In this document: positions 43,513 through 52,143 of the stretch, one piece after another
Numbering within the stretch: position 1 is the first letter of the stretch
Layout of the letters: each line of letters begins with the position of its first letter
Origin: Alcanivorax sp.
GTDB taxonomy: Bacteria; Pseudomonadota; Gammaproteobacteria; Pseudomonadales; Alcanivoracaceae
Length of the DNA: 60,660 nt
Direction of reading: 5' to 3'
Assembly: GCA_013823245.1 (NCBI GenBank)
Contig: PNLU01000007.1
Span: forward strand, 1 to 60,660
Notes under the pieces: generated by a model
Told to the model about the DNA's origin: nothing
Seen by the model: only the letters and a program-made list of their open reading frames with translations
Databases searched by the model: none
Translations under genes and position numbers: made by a program

Positions 43513-44316
43513 TTACCAGGCGGACTGACCCGGCGGCTTGAACAGTCGCAGGCTGTTGGCCCAGCTGCATCGGGCCACAGCCTCGCTGCTCTCGCCGCGA
43601 CAGGCGGCGAGGGCGCGCACGATCCAGGGCAGCAGTGCGGGTTCATTGCGGCCGCGCACTGGCGGCTTGTCCGGGAGGTCGCGTGGCAGCAGGTAGGGGC
43701 AATCAGTCTCCACCAGCAGCCGGTCTGCGGGGATGTTGGGCACCAGAGCGCGCAAGTCAGCGCCACGTCGCTCGTCGCACAGCCAGCCGGTGATACCGAT
43801 ATGGCAACCCATATCCAGATAATCGAACAGTGCCCGGCGGTTGTCGGTAAAGCAGTGCACCACTACGCCCGGCAGGGCATCACGAAAATCACGCAATATC
43901 GGCAAAAAGCGTTCGTGTGCGTCGCGCTGATGCAGAAATGCCGGCTTGCCCACCTCACAGGCCAGCGCCAGTTGTGCGGCAAAGGCCTTTTCCTGCTGTG
44001 GGCGCGGTGAAAAGTCCCGGTTGAAGTCGAGCCCGGTTTCACCTACGGCAAGGACTTGCGGCTGCCGGGCCAGTTCTGCCAGCGTGGACAGTGCCTGCGG
44101 ATTGCAGTCACTGGCATGGTGGGGGTGAATGCCTGCGGTCGCCCACAGGTCGGGATGCTTCAACGCCATGGCCAGAGCTGCCTCGCTGGCCGCCACGGTG
44201 GTGCCGGTGACCAGTTGGCGTTGCACGCCTGCGGCGTGGGCGCGTTCCAGCACGTCGGCCAGATCATCGGCAAAGCGTTTGTCGGCAAGGTTGACGCCGA
44301 TGTCCATCAGGGGCAT
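43513..44316 (-). CDS. tatD: TatD-family metal-dependent DNase
   Basis: A 267-residue TIM-barrel hydrolase very close to E. coli TatD (3'-5' exonuclease, repair and DNA quality control). It begins MPLMDIGVNLADKRF. Metal-site motifs GIHPHHA, GETGLDFNRDF, HQRDAHERF, HCFTDN and ITGWLCDERRG, and LLVETDCPYLLPR, are all present. ATG 44316 fits the family start. A longer start at 44367 makes a TAATG overlap with the DUF1499 gene and cannot be excluded. Confidence 0.92.
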   Translation of the reverse strand: MPLMDIGVNLADKRFADDLADVLERAHAAGVQRQLVTGTTVAASEAALAMALKHPDLWATAGIHPHHASDCNPQALSTLAELARQPQVLAVGETGLDFNRDFSPRPQQEKAFAAQLALACEVGKPAFLHQRDAHERFLPILRDFRDALPGVVVHCFTDNRRALFDYLDMGCHIGITGWLCDERRGADLRALVPNIPADRLLVETDCPYLLPRDLPDKPPVRGRNEPALLPWIVRALAACRGESSEAVARCSWANSLRLFKPPGQSAW

Positions 44317-44366
44317 CGGCGTCTCGTCATTATCCAGGATAGGGTCATCAGCGCGCATGGCGCGCA

Positions 44367-44858
44367 TTATTCCGTAGCAGGCGGTGCAGTCTCAAGCGCT
44401 TCGCGCAGTTGTTCCACGCGGCGGCGATTGGCGCCCATATCGTGGTAGCCGATGCGGGATGAGGAACGCACCTGAATCATGCCGTCCGGCTGAATCCAGA
44501 AGTCCACATCGTCACGGAAACGCATCAGGCGGGTACGGAATACGGCATGAATATGGGTGGCGTCTCCGGCCTCGATCCGTGTCCAGTCCACGCGGGGCTG
44601 GTTATCCAGCACGGACACCAGGCGCGCCTCGGCGGTGGTCAGGCTGTCGCCACCGCGCAGCGGTTCGACATACTTGTCTTCGCGGGCTTCAAGGCTGGAT
44701 ACGCAGTGTGGCGCATCCGGACAGGCGGGCAGGGCTTCATGCATGGCACTGCCTTCAGCCTGGGGTGTCTCGGCGTTGGCTGGCATGATGGCCAGCAGCG
44801 TCAGCAGGGCGATGACCTGCCGTGCTGCCGGGAAATGAGTCGTCAGTAAATGCCGCAT
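44367..44858 (-). CDS. DUF1499 exported protein
   Basis: A 163-residue protein with a signal peptide (to about Ala29, LLAIMPANA) and the DUF1499 pattern CPDAPHCVSSLEAREDKYVEPL followed by RTRLMRFRDDVDFWIQPDGMIQVRSSSRIGYHDMGANRRRVE (quoted in part). Two cysteines (46 and 52) could form a disulfide. Periplasmic; function unknown. It is transcribed towards tatD, with which it shares a stop/start junction. Confidence 0.87.
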   Translation of the reverse strand: MRHLLTTHFPAARQVIALLTLLAIMPANAETPQAEGSAMHEALPACPDAPHCVSSLEAREDKYVEPLRGGDSLTTAEARLVSVLDNQPRVDWTRIEAGDATHIHAVFRTRLMRFRDDVDFWIQPDGMIQVRSSSRIGYHDMGANRRRVEQLREALETAPPATE

Positions 44859-44891
44859 GGGTATCGGGTCTCTTTTGTCGATGCACGTGCG

Positions 44892-45500
44892 TCAGTGCAC
44901 GTCGCGAATGAGTCCGACAAAGATGCCCTCGATCACCAGCTGGTCCTGACCCACGATGATGGGTGAATAGTCCTCATTGGCGGGCAACAGGGCAGCCTTG
45001 CCGTTGCTCAGTTTGAGGGTCTTCACCGTGACGTCGTCGTCAATGCGTGCCACCACGATCTGGCCATCGCGGGCGGTTTGCGATTTGCGCACGGCAATCA
45101 GGTCGCCGTCGAGAATGCCGACATCCTTCATACTGTCGCCCTGGACCCGCAGCAGATAGGTGGGGCGCTGGCGGAACAGTCCCTGGGGCACCGGCACACT
45201 GCGCTCGACGTTTTCCACGGCCTCGATGGGCAGACCAGCCGCGACCTTGCCCACCACCGGCAGCTCATCGTCCGGCCACAGGGCGGCGTCCAGCAACTGA
45301 ATACCGCGCGAGCGGTCGTTGTGCAGGCGGATGTAACCCTTGCGCTCCAGGGCGCGCAGGTGGTCCGAGGCGGCATTCTTGGACTGAAAGCCCATTTCGG
45401 CGGCCAACTCGGCACGCGTGGGCGCCATGCCCGTGTCGGAGAGAAACTGGCGAATGCAGTCCAGCACCTGCTGCTGGCGGAATGTCAGTTTGTCGCTCAT
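44892..45500 (-). CDS. lexA: SOS repressor LexA
   Basis: 202 residues, identical in length to E. coli LexA. The winged HTH covers about 1-70 (TRAELAAEMGFQSKNAASDHL). The self-cleavage bond is Ala88-Gly89 in VAAGLP. The catalytic dyad is Ser123 (VQGDSM) and Lys160 (DDVTVKTLK). It represses DNA-damage genes until RecA filaments stimulate autocleavage. GGAGGACAGG precedes ATG 45500. Its own LexA box lies 45 bp upstream. No sulA follows; in Pseudomonas sulA is beside lexA. Confidence 0.98.
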   Translation of the reverse strand: MSDKLTFRQQQVLDCIRQFLSDTGMAPTRAELAAEMGFQSKNAASDHLRALERKGYIRLHNDRSRGIQLLDAALWPDDELPVVGKVAAGLPIEAVENVERSVPVPQGLFRQRPTYLLRVQGDSMKDVGILDGDLIAVRKSQTARDGQIVVARIDDDVTVKTLKLSNGKAALLPANEDYSPIIVGQDQLVIEGIFVGLIRDVH

Positions 45501-45544
45501 AACCTGTCCTCCAGGGTGACTCTTTCCCGATGCTAGCATGATGA

Positions 45545-45560
45545 CTGTCAAAAAGAACAG
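45545..45560. promoter_or_regulatory. LexA box (SOS operator)
   Basis: CTGTCAAAAAGAACAG fits the CTG-N10-CAG SOS box. Its position predicts lexA autoregulation, and it could also affect the divergent cNMP-domain gene that starts 78 bp to the right. Confidence 0.85.
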
Positions 45561-45638
45561 TGTTTTTTGGACAGCAGCGTTGCCGTCATCGGCGGTCGCG
45601 ACTAGGATTGGCGTCGATGTGCATGCGCTGGAGGGGGA

Positions 45639-46298
45639 ATGAAGCAGGCAGACCGCACAACCTGGCCATTGCACCGGATCAAGGGATTGCTGGCCGGGGT
45701 GCCTTTTTTCAACGAAGTACTGCGTCAGGACGCGCAGCAGTTCGATGTGTTACTGGCCCATTGCGAAGTGCTGGTGGCCGGTCCGGGGGAGACCGTCATC
45801 CGTCAGGGGGATGGCGACAACTGTCTCTACTTTCTGTTGCGTGGGCAGCTGGCCGTGATGGCCGAGCAGCCGCAGCAACGCGAACAGGTGCTCAATTACA
45901 TCTCGCCCGGCGAGGTGTTCGGCACCCTGGCGATGCTGCGCGAGACGCCGCGCAGCGCCACCATCCGCGTGGATGATGCCACCCGCGAAGCGGTGCTGGC
46001 ACGGATCGACTATGTGTTTTTCAGCAATATCAGCGACTTCAGTGTCTTCTCACTGGAGACCAAGCTGTCGTTCTACCACATGCTGGTGCACAACATCCGC
46101 TGGACCCTGGAGGTGAACCGGATGCAGGACCCGGACCACGAGGTGGTCAGCCTGCTGCGCAAGGTGCCCATGTTTACCGGGGAGAAGGGGACGCCAGCGG
46201 AGCTGGAGGCGCTGCACGGCCAGGCGCATATGCTGGCCGAGTTGCTGTGCCGCTGGAACGAGACCCCGGCGCAGGGTGGGGCGATGCAGTTCACCTGA
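45639..46298 (+). CDS. cNMP-binding-fold protein without DNA-binding domain
   Basis: A 219-residue protein with one CRP-like beta-barrel (about 15-135), then a helical region and no helix-turn-helix. The phosphate-binding cassette reads FGTLAM...RSAT (94-108): the Glu that holds the cyclic nucleotide ribose in CRP is Thr96, though Arg105 remains, so ligand binding may differ or be lost. It may regulate by protein contact. GGAGGGGGA precedes the ATG. It is divergent from lexA with a LexA box between them. Confidence 0.82.
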   Translation: MKQADRTTWPLHRIKGLLAGVPFFNEVLRQDAQQFDVLLAHCEVLVAGPGETVIRQGDGDNCLYFLLRGQLAVMAEQPQQREQVLNYISPGEVFGTLAMLRETPRSATIRVDDATREAVLARIDYVFFSNISDFSVFSLETKLSFYHMLVHNIRWTLEVNRMQDPDHEVVSLLRKVPMFTGEKGTPAELEALHGQAHMLAELLCRWNETPAQGGAMQFT

Positions 46299-46300
46299 GG

Positions 46301-46744
46301 TCAGCGCTGCCGGGCGATCTTCACGGCGAGCACATCGCAGTGGGCGCCCGGCACCACACCCCGGGCGGTCGAGCCGAGCAACAGGGCGAGGCCGGTGCGG
46401 GTGTGGCTGCCGACGACGATCAGGTCAGCGCCGAGGGCGTCAGCCTTGTCCTGGATGGTTTTCTCGATGGACCCGAGTTCCACATGCACCTGGTCAGCGG
46501 GCACACCGAACTCGGCCGCGTAGGTGTCGATATTGTCCCGTGCCTGCTGCATCAGGCTGGCCTGCAGGTCGGAGACGTCCATGGGCACGTCGGCACCGTA
46601 GGCCAGCGCCAGCGGCTCGATCACGTGAAGCAGATGCAGGCGGCCACCACCGCCTTCGCAGATCGAGGCGGCCCGGGACAGGACGCAGCGTGATTCCTCG
46701 CTGCCATCAATGGCGACCAGTACCTCACGATAGGTTCCGCCCAT
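46301..46744 (-). CDS. Universal stress protein (UspA family)
   Basis: A 147-residue single-domain Usp: YREVLVAIDGSEESRCVL at the start and LIVVGSHTRTGLALLLGSTARGVV near the end. The ATP-binding motif G-2x-G-9x-G(S/T) is incomplete (Thr for the second Gly), so nucleotide binding is doubtful. AGGAGG precedes ATG 46744. It converges with the cNMP gene, with 2 bp between the stop codons. Confidence 0.92.
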   Translation of the reverse strand: MGGTYREVLVAIDGSEESRCVLSRAASICEGGGGRLHLLHVIEPLALAYGADVPMDVSDLQASLMQQARDNIDTYAAEFGVPADQVHVELGSIEKTIQDKADALGADLIVVGSHTRTGLALLLGSTARGVVPGAHCDVLAVKIARQR

Positions 46745-46946
46745 GGTAGCTATCCTCCTGGCTGCACGGGCCCCGGAGCCGGGGTTGTCATGCCTCTTGT
46801 TCAGCTCATGGTTTAGCACAGCTGGGGGGGCCTGAAAACAGGTTCCTTGACCTTGACCGTCAACGCTTGCGTAAATAGGCGGCCTTCGTGGCAGCCAGAA
46901 TGCAGGCTTCGAGCCACCTGAACTCCGCTTTCGAGTAAGAGACCTG

Positions 46947-49703
46947 ATGGGTAAATCGCTAGTCATTGTCGAGTCACCGGCCAAGGCCAAGACCATTAAC
47001 CGTTACCTGGGTGACGACTTCGTGGTGAAGTCCAGCGTCGGCCATGTGCGGGATCTGCCGGTGAGTGGCGGCTCACGCAGCACCCCTGCGGAGCGCGCAA
47101 AGGAGGCGGCCTATACCCGTTCCCTGCCGCCGGAGGAGCGTGCCCGCTACAAGCAGAAGAAGGCGCGCGACCAGCTGGTAAATCGCATGGGCGTCGACCC
47201 GGACAAGGGCTGGGACGCACGCTACGAGATCCTGCCTGGCAAGGAAAAGGTCATTGATGAGCTGAAGCGTCTGGCGCAAAAGGCTGACCGCATCTATCTG
47301 GCCACTGACCTTGACCGCGAGGGGGAGGCCATTGCCTGGCACCTGCGGGAAGTGATTGGCGGCGACGACCAGCGCTTTGACCGCGTGGTGTTCAACGAGA
47401 TCACCCGCAAGGCCATTCAGGAGGCCTTCAAGGAGCCGGGCAAGCTCGACATGCACCGGGTTGAAGCCCAGCAGGCCCGGCGTTTCCTCGACCGGGTGGT
47501 GGGGTTCATGGTGTCACCGCTGCTCTGGGACAAGATTGCCCGGGGCCTGTCGGCGGGCCGGGTGCAGTCGGTGGCGGTGGAACTGGTGGTGGAGCGCGAG
47601 CGCGAAATCCGCGCCTTCCGCCCGGAAGAATACTGGGAGCTGCATACCGACACCTCGGCACCGAAAGGCGAGGCCGTGCGCCTGGCGCTGGCCCGTGTCG
47701 GCAGTGAGGCGTTCCGCCCGGACAATGAACAGGAGGCCCGCGCCGCCGAAACCGCGTTGCGGGAGGCCGGAGAGCTGGAGGTGCGCGGGCGTGAGGATCG
47801 TCCGACCCGCTCGAAGCCGTCGGCGCCGTTCATCACCTCGACTCTGCAACAGGCGGCCAGCACGCGCCTGGGGTTCAGCGTCAAGAAAACCATGACGCTG
47901 GCGCAACGCCTCTACGAGGCGGGTCATATTACTTATATGCGGACAGACTCCACCAACCTCAGTGCCGATGCGGTCACGGCGTGCCGTAACTGGATCAAGG
48001 TAGAGCTGGGGGAGCGCTATCTGCCGGAAAAACCGATCAGCTATTCCAGCCGCGACGGCGCTCAGGAAGCGCACGAGGCGATTCGTCCCTCGGATGTGCA
48101 GCGCACTGCCGAATCGCTGAGCGACATGGAGCGTGACGCCAGGCGCCTGTATGAGCTGGTCCGCAACCAGTTCATCGCCTGCCAGATGCCGCCTGCAGAA
48201 TACCTGAGCACGACCGTGACGGCGGTGAGTGGTGATCACGAACTCAAGGCCAAGGGCCGGATCCTGAAATTCGACGGCTGGACACGCATCCTGCCGCCGG
48301 TGTCGCGCGGCAAGGGCCAGGAAGACGTGGTACTGCCCGCGCTGGAAGCCGGGGATCGGCTGCGTATTACCCGCATCGATACCACCCAGCACTTCACCAA
48401 GCCGCCGGCGCGCTACACCGAAGCCAGCCTGGTGAAAGAGCTGGAAAAACGCGGCATCGGCCGTCCGTCCACCTATGCGGCGATCATCTCCACCATTCAG
48501 GATCGCGGTTACGTGCGCCAGGATAACCGCCGTTTCTACGCGGAAAAGATGGGCGATATCGTTACCGACCGTCTGGTGGAATGCTTCCCGAACCTGATGG
48601 ACTATGGTTTTACCGCGAGCATGGAAGAAACCCTCGACCGCATTGCTTCGGGCGAGTTGAAGTGGCGCGATGTGCTGGACGACTTCTATCGTGATTTCGT
48701 CAGCAAGCTGGAAGCGGCGCAGGGTGAAACAGCAGGCAAGCAGGCCCAGGGCGGCATGCGTGCCAACGTGCCCACCGACACGGACATCGAATGCCCGAAA
48801 TGCGGGCGCCACATGCAGATTCGCACCGGCTCCACCGGCGTGTTTCTCGGCTGCTCCGGCTACAGCCTGCCACCGAAGGAGCGTTGCACGGCGACCCTGA
48901 ACCTGCTGCCCGGTGAGGAAGCGGTCAGTGCCGATGACGACGAGGCCGAAGCGCTGGCCCAGCGTCGCAAGCATCGCTGCAAGCTGTGTGGCACCGCCAT
49001 GGACAGCTACCTGCTGGATGAAAAGCGCAAGCTGCACATCTGCGGTAACAACCCGGACTGCCCGGGCTACGAAGTGGAGCAGGGTGAGTTCCGTATCAAG
49101 GGCTATGACGGCCCGACGCTGGAATGTGAAAAGTGTGGCAGCGAAATGCAGCTGCGCACCGGGCGTTTCGGCAAGTTCTTCAAGTGCACCAACGAGGAAT
49201 GCGGCAACACCCGCAAACTGCTGCGTAACGGCGAACCGGCGCCGCCGCGTGCCGACCCGGTTCCGATGCCGCACCTGAAGTGTGAAAAGGTGGACGATTA
49301 TTATCTGCTGCGCGACGGCGCCTCAGGTCTGTTCCTGGCCGCCAGTCAGTTTCCCAAGAACCGGGAAACCCGTGCACCGCTGGTGGAAGAAGTACAGAGC
49401 GTGGCCGACAAGCTGGATCCGAAGCATCGCTATCTGGCCGAGGCCCCGGCGCAGGATCCGGACGGTAACAAGGCGATGCTGCGTTACAGCCGCAAGACCC
49501 GCGAGCAGTACGTGATGACCGAGGTCGAGGGCAAGGCCACTGGCTGGGCGGCGTTCTATGTTGATGGCGCCTGGAAGGTTGACGACAAGCGCAGCGACAA
49601 GAAACCCGCGCGCAAGAAAGCCGCCGCCAGGAAAAAGGCCCCGGCGAAGAAAAAGGCGGCTGCGCGCAAGAAAGCGCCCGCCAGGAAGGCTGGCGAGGGC
49701 TGA
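46947..49703 (+). CDS. topA: DNA topoisomerase I
   Basis: A 918-residue type IA topoisomerase that relaxes negative supercoils. The Toprim domain is at the N-terminus ([35 protein letters not shown]). The catalytic Tyr330 lies in [11 protein letters not shown]. Zinc-ribbon pairs start near Cys616, Cys678 and Cys727. A Lys/Ala-rich basic tail (about 885-918) binds DNA or the polymerase. A possible promoter is TTGACC at 46847 with GTAAAT at 46871. The next gene starts 3 bp after the stop. Confidence 0.98.
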   Translation: MGKSLVIVESPAKAKTINRYLGDDFVVKSSVGHVRDLPVSGGSRSTPAERAKEAAYTRSLPPEERARYKQKKARDQLVNRMGVDPDKGWDARYEILPGKEKVIDELKRLAQKADRIYLATDLDREGEAIAWHLREVIGGDDQRFDRVVFNEITRKAIQEAFKEPGKLDMHRVEAQQARRFLDRVVGFMVSPLLWDKIARGLSAGRVQSVAVELVVEREREIRAFRPEEYWELHTDTSAPKGEAVRLALARVGSEAFRPDNEQEARAAETALREAGELEVRGREDRPTRSKPSAPFITSTLQQAASTRLGFSVKKTMTLAQRLYEAGHITYMRTDSTNLSADAVTACRNWIKVELGERYLPEKPISYSSRDGAQEAHEAIRPSDVQRTAESLSDMERDARRLYELVRNQFIACQMPPAEYLSTTVTAVSGDHELKAKGRILKFDGWTRILPPVSRGKGQEDVVLPALEAGDRLRITRIDTTQHFTKPPARYTEASLVKELEKRGIGRPSTYAAIISTIQDRGYVRQDNRRFYAEKMGDIVTDRLVECFPNLMDYGFTASMEETLDRIASGELKWRDVLDDFYRDFVSKLEAAQGETAGKQAQGGMRANVPTDTDIECPKCGRHMQIRTGSTGVFLGCSGYSLPPKERCTATLNLLPGEEAVSADDDEAEALAQRRKHRCKLCGTAMDSYLLDEKRKLHICGNNPDCPGYEVEQGEFRIKGYDGPTLECEKCGSEMQLRTGRFGKFFKCTNEECGNTRKLLRNGEPAPPRADPVPMPHLKCEKVDDYYLLRDGASGLFLAASQFPKNRETRAPLVEEVQSVADKLDPKHRYLAEAPAQDPDGNKAMLRYSRKTREQYVMTEVEGKATGWAAFYVDGAWKVDDKRSDKKPARKKAAARKKAPAKKKAAARKKAPARKAGEG

Positions 49704-49706
49704 TCC

Positions 49707-50243
49707 ATGTCGCGAATGGTGCGAGAGAGTGAAACCAGCGGTCTGCGCGAGCGTCTGTTTCTGGCCCGCGACAGTCTGGCGCTGTTACGTCGGTTGCGTG
49801 ACGAGCAGGCATCACGCGGGCGTTTGCTGGCGTTACGCGGCGCTGTCATCTTTCATGCCTACAGTGCGCTGGTGGGGCTGGTACGCCAGGCCGCGCGCAG
49901 CTATCGCGTCGCCGGTTACGAGTCTCTGCTGAGTCTGGCAGCGCTGGAGCAGGCGTTCGCGGCGGCCGGCGTCGAGGCACCGGAACAGAATCTGGTGGCA
50001 CGGGCCCGCCGCACCGCCACCGACCCGGTCGCCTGGCTGGATCAGGAAATGATGAATGCCTGCGGTGCCGCTGGCCTGTCGCGCCGTCCGCAGCCGCGCA
50101 GTGAGGATGAGCGCCTGCTGGCGGTGGCTGTAGAAGACCCCTACGCGCTGCTGGAACAGGGCGACCTGGAACGTCTTGACGCAGCGCTGGCCCGGGTGGC
50201 CGCATTATTGGAAGACTGTGTGCCTTACGCCGAAGAGTGGTGA
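49707..50243 (+). CDS. DUF6586-like hypothetical protein
   Basis: A 178-residue, largely helical, soluble protein rich in Leu/Ala/Arg (ERLFLARDSLALLRRLRD). It lies directly after topA, a position held by a small conserved helical protein in Pseudomonas and relatives. The DUF6586 assignment rests on this context and overall look. A C-terminal stretch (LEDCVPYAEEW) ends the protein. Function unknown. Confidence 0.7.
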   Translation: MSRMVRESETSGLRERLFLARDSLALLRRLRDEQASRGRLLALRGAVIFHAYSALVGLVRQAARSYRVAGYESLLSLAALEQAFAAAGVEAPEQNLVARARRTATDPVAWLDQEMMNACGAAGLSRRPQPRSEDERLLAVAVEDPYALLEQGDLERLDAALARVAALLEDCVPYAEEW

Positions 50244-50260
50244 CAGACAGGGAGAGAACA

Positions 50261-50929
50261 ATGGACGAATTGCGGGTACGTGAAGCCTGGCGCGTGTTAC
50301 GCATCCAGTCGGAACTGGTGGACGGTATCGACAAGCTGGCCGGTATCGGCCCTTCGGTCACTATCTTCGGCAGCGCCCGTCTGGGTGAAACGTCACGCTA
50401 TTACACTGACGCGGAAGCACTGGCGGCACGGTTTTCGGAATCGGGCCTGAACGTGCTCACCGGAGGCGGCCCCGGCATCATGGAAGGCGCCAACCGGGGC
50501 GCCTTCGACAAGGCCTCCTGCTCCATTGGCCTGAACATTTCCCTGCCGCACGAGCAGAGTGCCAACCTGTATCAGGACCTGGGGATCAATTTTCGCTACT
50601 TTTTTGTGCGCAAGCTGATGTTCGTCAAGCATGCGGTGGGCTTTGTCGTGTTTCCCGGTGGTTTCGGGACCATGGATGAGCTGTTTGAGGCGCTGACCCT
50701 GGTGCAGACCGGCAAGACTGCGCCGTTCCCGATCATCCTGTTCGGCTCCGATTTCTGGGCGGGCCTGGTGGACTGGCTGCGCACCCGGATGCTGGATGAA
50801 GGCTGTATCAGCGACACCGATATGGCGCTGTTCACCGTGACGGATTCGGTGGAAGAAGCATTCCGTATCGTCGAGAAGTCCTACCGCAAGACCCCCGAAC
50901 GCAGCGATAACCTGCCCGCCAGCATGTGA
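50261..50929 (+). CDS. LOG-family protein (TIGR00730)
   Basis: A 222-residue Rossmann-fold protein with the LOG motifs GGGPGIMEGANRGAF and FPGGFGTMDELFEALT, the latter being the PGGxGTxxE catalytic signature of cytokinin riboside 5'-monophosphate phosphoribohydrolases. In bacteria such enzymes cleave nucleoside monophosphates to base and ribose 5-phosphate; the true substrate here is unknown. GGGAG precedes ATG 50261. It lies 17 bp after the DUF6586-like gene, and psrA follows with its own promoter. Confidence 0.92.
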   Translation: MDELRVREAWRVLRIQSELVDGIDKLAGIGPSVTIFGSARLGETSRYYTDAEALAARFSESGLNVLTGGGPGIMEGANRGAFDKASCSIGLNISLPHEQSANLYQDLGINFRYFFVRKLMFVKHAVGFVVFPGGFGTMDELFEALTLVQTGKTAPFPIILFGSDFWAGLVDWLRTRMLDEGCISDTDMALFTVTDSVEEAFRIVEKSYRKTPERSDNLPASM

Positions 50930-50936
50930 AGCCGCC

Positions 50937-50980
50937 TTGACACTGTGCCCGCACAAACATATGTTTCAAACGTATGTTTG
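50937..50980 (+). promoter_or_regulatory. psrA promoter with two tandem PsrA-type operators
   Basis: TTGACA (50937-50942), 17-bp spacer, TATGTT (50960-50965). CAAACATATGTTTC (50954-50967) and CAAACGTATGTTTG (50967-50980) both match the PsrA consensus (G/C)AAAC-N4-GTTT(G/C). They share one base and cover the -10 and transcription start, which predicts strong autorepression. Confidence 0.88.
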
Positions 50981-50999
50981 GGCGGACGGTGGGCAGTTC

Positions 51000-51626
51000 A
51001 TGGCAGCGCAATCAGGCACGGTGGAACGCATTCTGGACACGGCGGAAGTGCTGTTCGCGCAGAAAGGCTTTGCCGAGACCAGCCTGCGCGCTATCACCAG
51101 CAAGGCCGGGGTCAACCTGGCGGCGGTCAATTACCACTTCGGTTCCAAGGAAGCCCTGATCCAGGCCATCTTCGAGCGCTTTCTGGCGCCGTTCTGCACC
51201 GAACTGGGCGAGCGCATCACGCAGATGGTGGATGACGGCGAGCCCGTGGATCTGGAGCGTCTGCTACGGCTGATTTCCCGCACCGCGCTGGGGGCCCATG
51301 GCAGCGACCCGCAACGCCTGGCCCTGTTCTTTCGCTTGTGCGGTCTGGCCTATACCCAGGCCCAGGGGCATCTGCGTCGCTTTATTCGTGAGCGCTATGG
51401 CGACGTCTTCAACCGCTTCCTCGCGATGCTCGCCAGCGCAGCGCCGGATGTGCCGCCGATGGAGCTGTTCTGGCGCGTGCACTTCGGGCTCGGCGCAACC
51501 GTGTTCGCCATGTCCAGCATGGATTCCCTGCGCGCCATCTGCAAAAGCGACTTCGATGCTGATCTGAGCGCTGCCGATGTGACGCAACGCCTGTTACCCT
51601 TTATCGTAGGCGGCATTCGCGCGTAA
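51000..51626 (+). CDS. psrA: TetR-family regulator PsrA
   Basis: A 208-residue regulator closely resembling Pseudomonas PsrA, which senses long-chain fatty acids and controls fatty-acid oxidation genes and, in Pseudomonas, rpoS. The HTH region ETSLRAITSKAGVNLAAVNYHFGSKEALIQ (from about residue 27, quoted in part) and FWRVHFGLGATVFAMS are near identical to PsrA. ATG 51000 agrees with the family start; the frame continues back into the -35 box. lexA, topA, psrA, nagZ and the MTI phosphorylase lie together in Pseudomonas aeruginosa too. Confidence 0.93.
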   Translation: MAAQSGTVERILDTAEVLFAQKGFAETSLRAITSKAGVNLAAVNYHFGSKEALIQAIFERFLAPFCTELGERITQMVDDGEPVDLERLLRLISRTALGAHGSDPQRLALFFRLCGLAYTQAQGHLRRFIRERYGDVFNRFLAMLASAAPDVPPMELFWRVHFGLGATVFAMSSMDSLRAICKSDFDADLSAADVTQRLLPFIVGGIRA

Positions 51627-51648
51627 CCGATACTGCTGCGGGAGCCCC

Positions 51649-52119
51649 ATGCATATCGATATCAGTATTGCTGACCAGACCCTGACCTTGACCACCGACG
51701 AAGGCAGCCTGTGCTGGCCGGTGTCCACAGCGGTCAACGGGCCCGGGGAGCAGGAGGGCAGCGGCTGCACACCCCGGGGGCGGCATGTGATTCGTGCCCG
51801 CATCGGTGACGGCGCGCCACTGGGTGCCGTGTTTGTCGGCCGCCGCCCCACCGGCGAGATCTGGTCTGCGGATCAGGCGGCCGCGTCGCCAGAGCGGGAC
51901 TGGATCCTGACGCGCATCCTCTGGCTCAGTGGTTGTGAACCGGGTTTCAATCGCCTGGGCCGCGTGGATTCCATGCGACGCTTCATTTATATTCACGGCA
52001 CGCCGGATACCGAACCCATGGGCCTGCCGCGTTCCCACGGCTGCGTGCGCATGCGCAACACGGATATCGTGGCCCTGTTCGAGCGGGTACCCGTCGGGTG
52101 CCCTGTCCACATTCGCTGA
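51649..52119 (+). CDS. L,D-transpeptidase (YkuD domain) without signal peptide
   Basis: A 156-residue YkuD-domain protein. His116 (YIHGTPD) and the active-site motif SHGCVRM (129-135) with Cys132 are present. YkuD enzymes make or edit 3-3 cross-links or attach proteins to peptidoglycan. The absence of a signal peptide is typical of this short subgroup found before nagZ, and leaves its location open. It ends inside a 13-bp direct repeat 25 bp before nagZ. Confidence 0.9.
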   Translation: MHIDISIADQTLTLTTDEGSLCWPVSTAVNGPGEQEGSGCTPRGRHVIRARIGDGAPLGAVFVGRRPTGEIWSADQAAASPERDWILTRILWLSGCEPGFNRLGRVDSMRRFIYIHGTPDTEPMGLPRSHGCVRMRNTDIVALFERVPVGCPVHIR

Positions 52120-52136
52120 ATTTACATTCGCTGAAT
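52109..52136 (+). repeat. 13-bp tandem repeat at the YkuD stop
   Basis: ACATTCGCTGAAT occurs at 52109-52121 and again at 52124-52136. The first copy contains the YkuD stop codon. Probably replication slippage; it sets the spacing to nagZ. Confidence 0.85.
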
Positions 52137-52143
52137 ATGTAGA

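Noticed and set aside
50937..50999. Longer psrA frame from 50937
   Set aside because: It would start inside the -35 box and include the operators; PsrA proteins start at the position of 51000.
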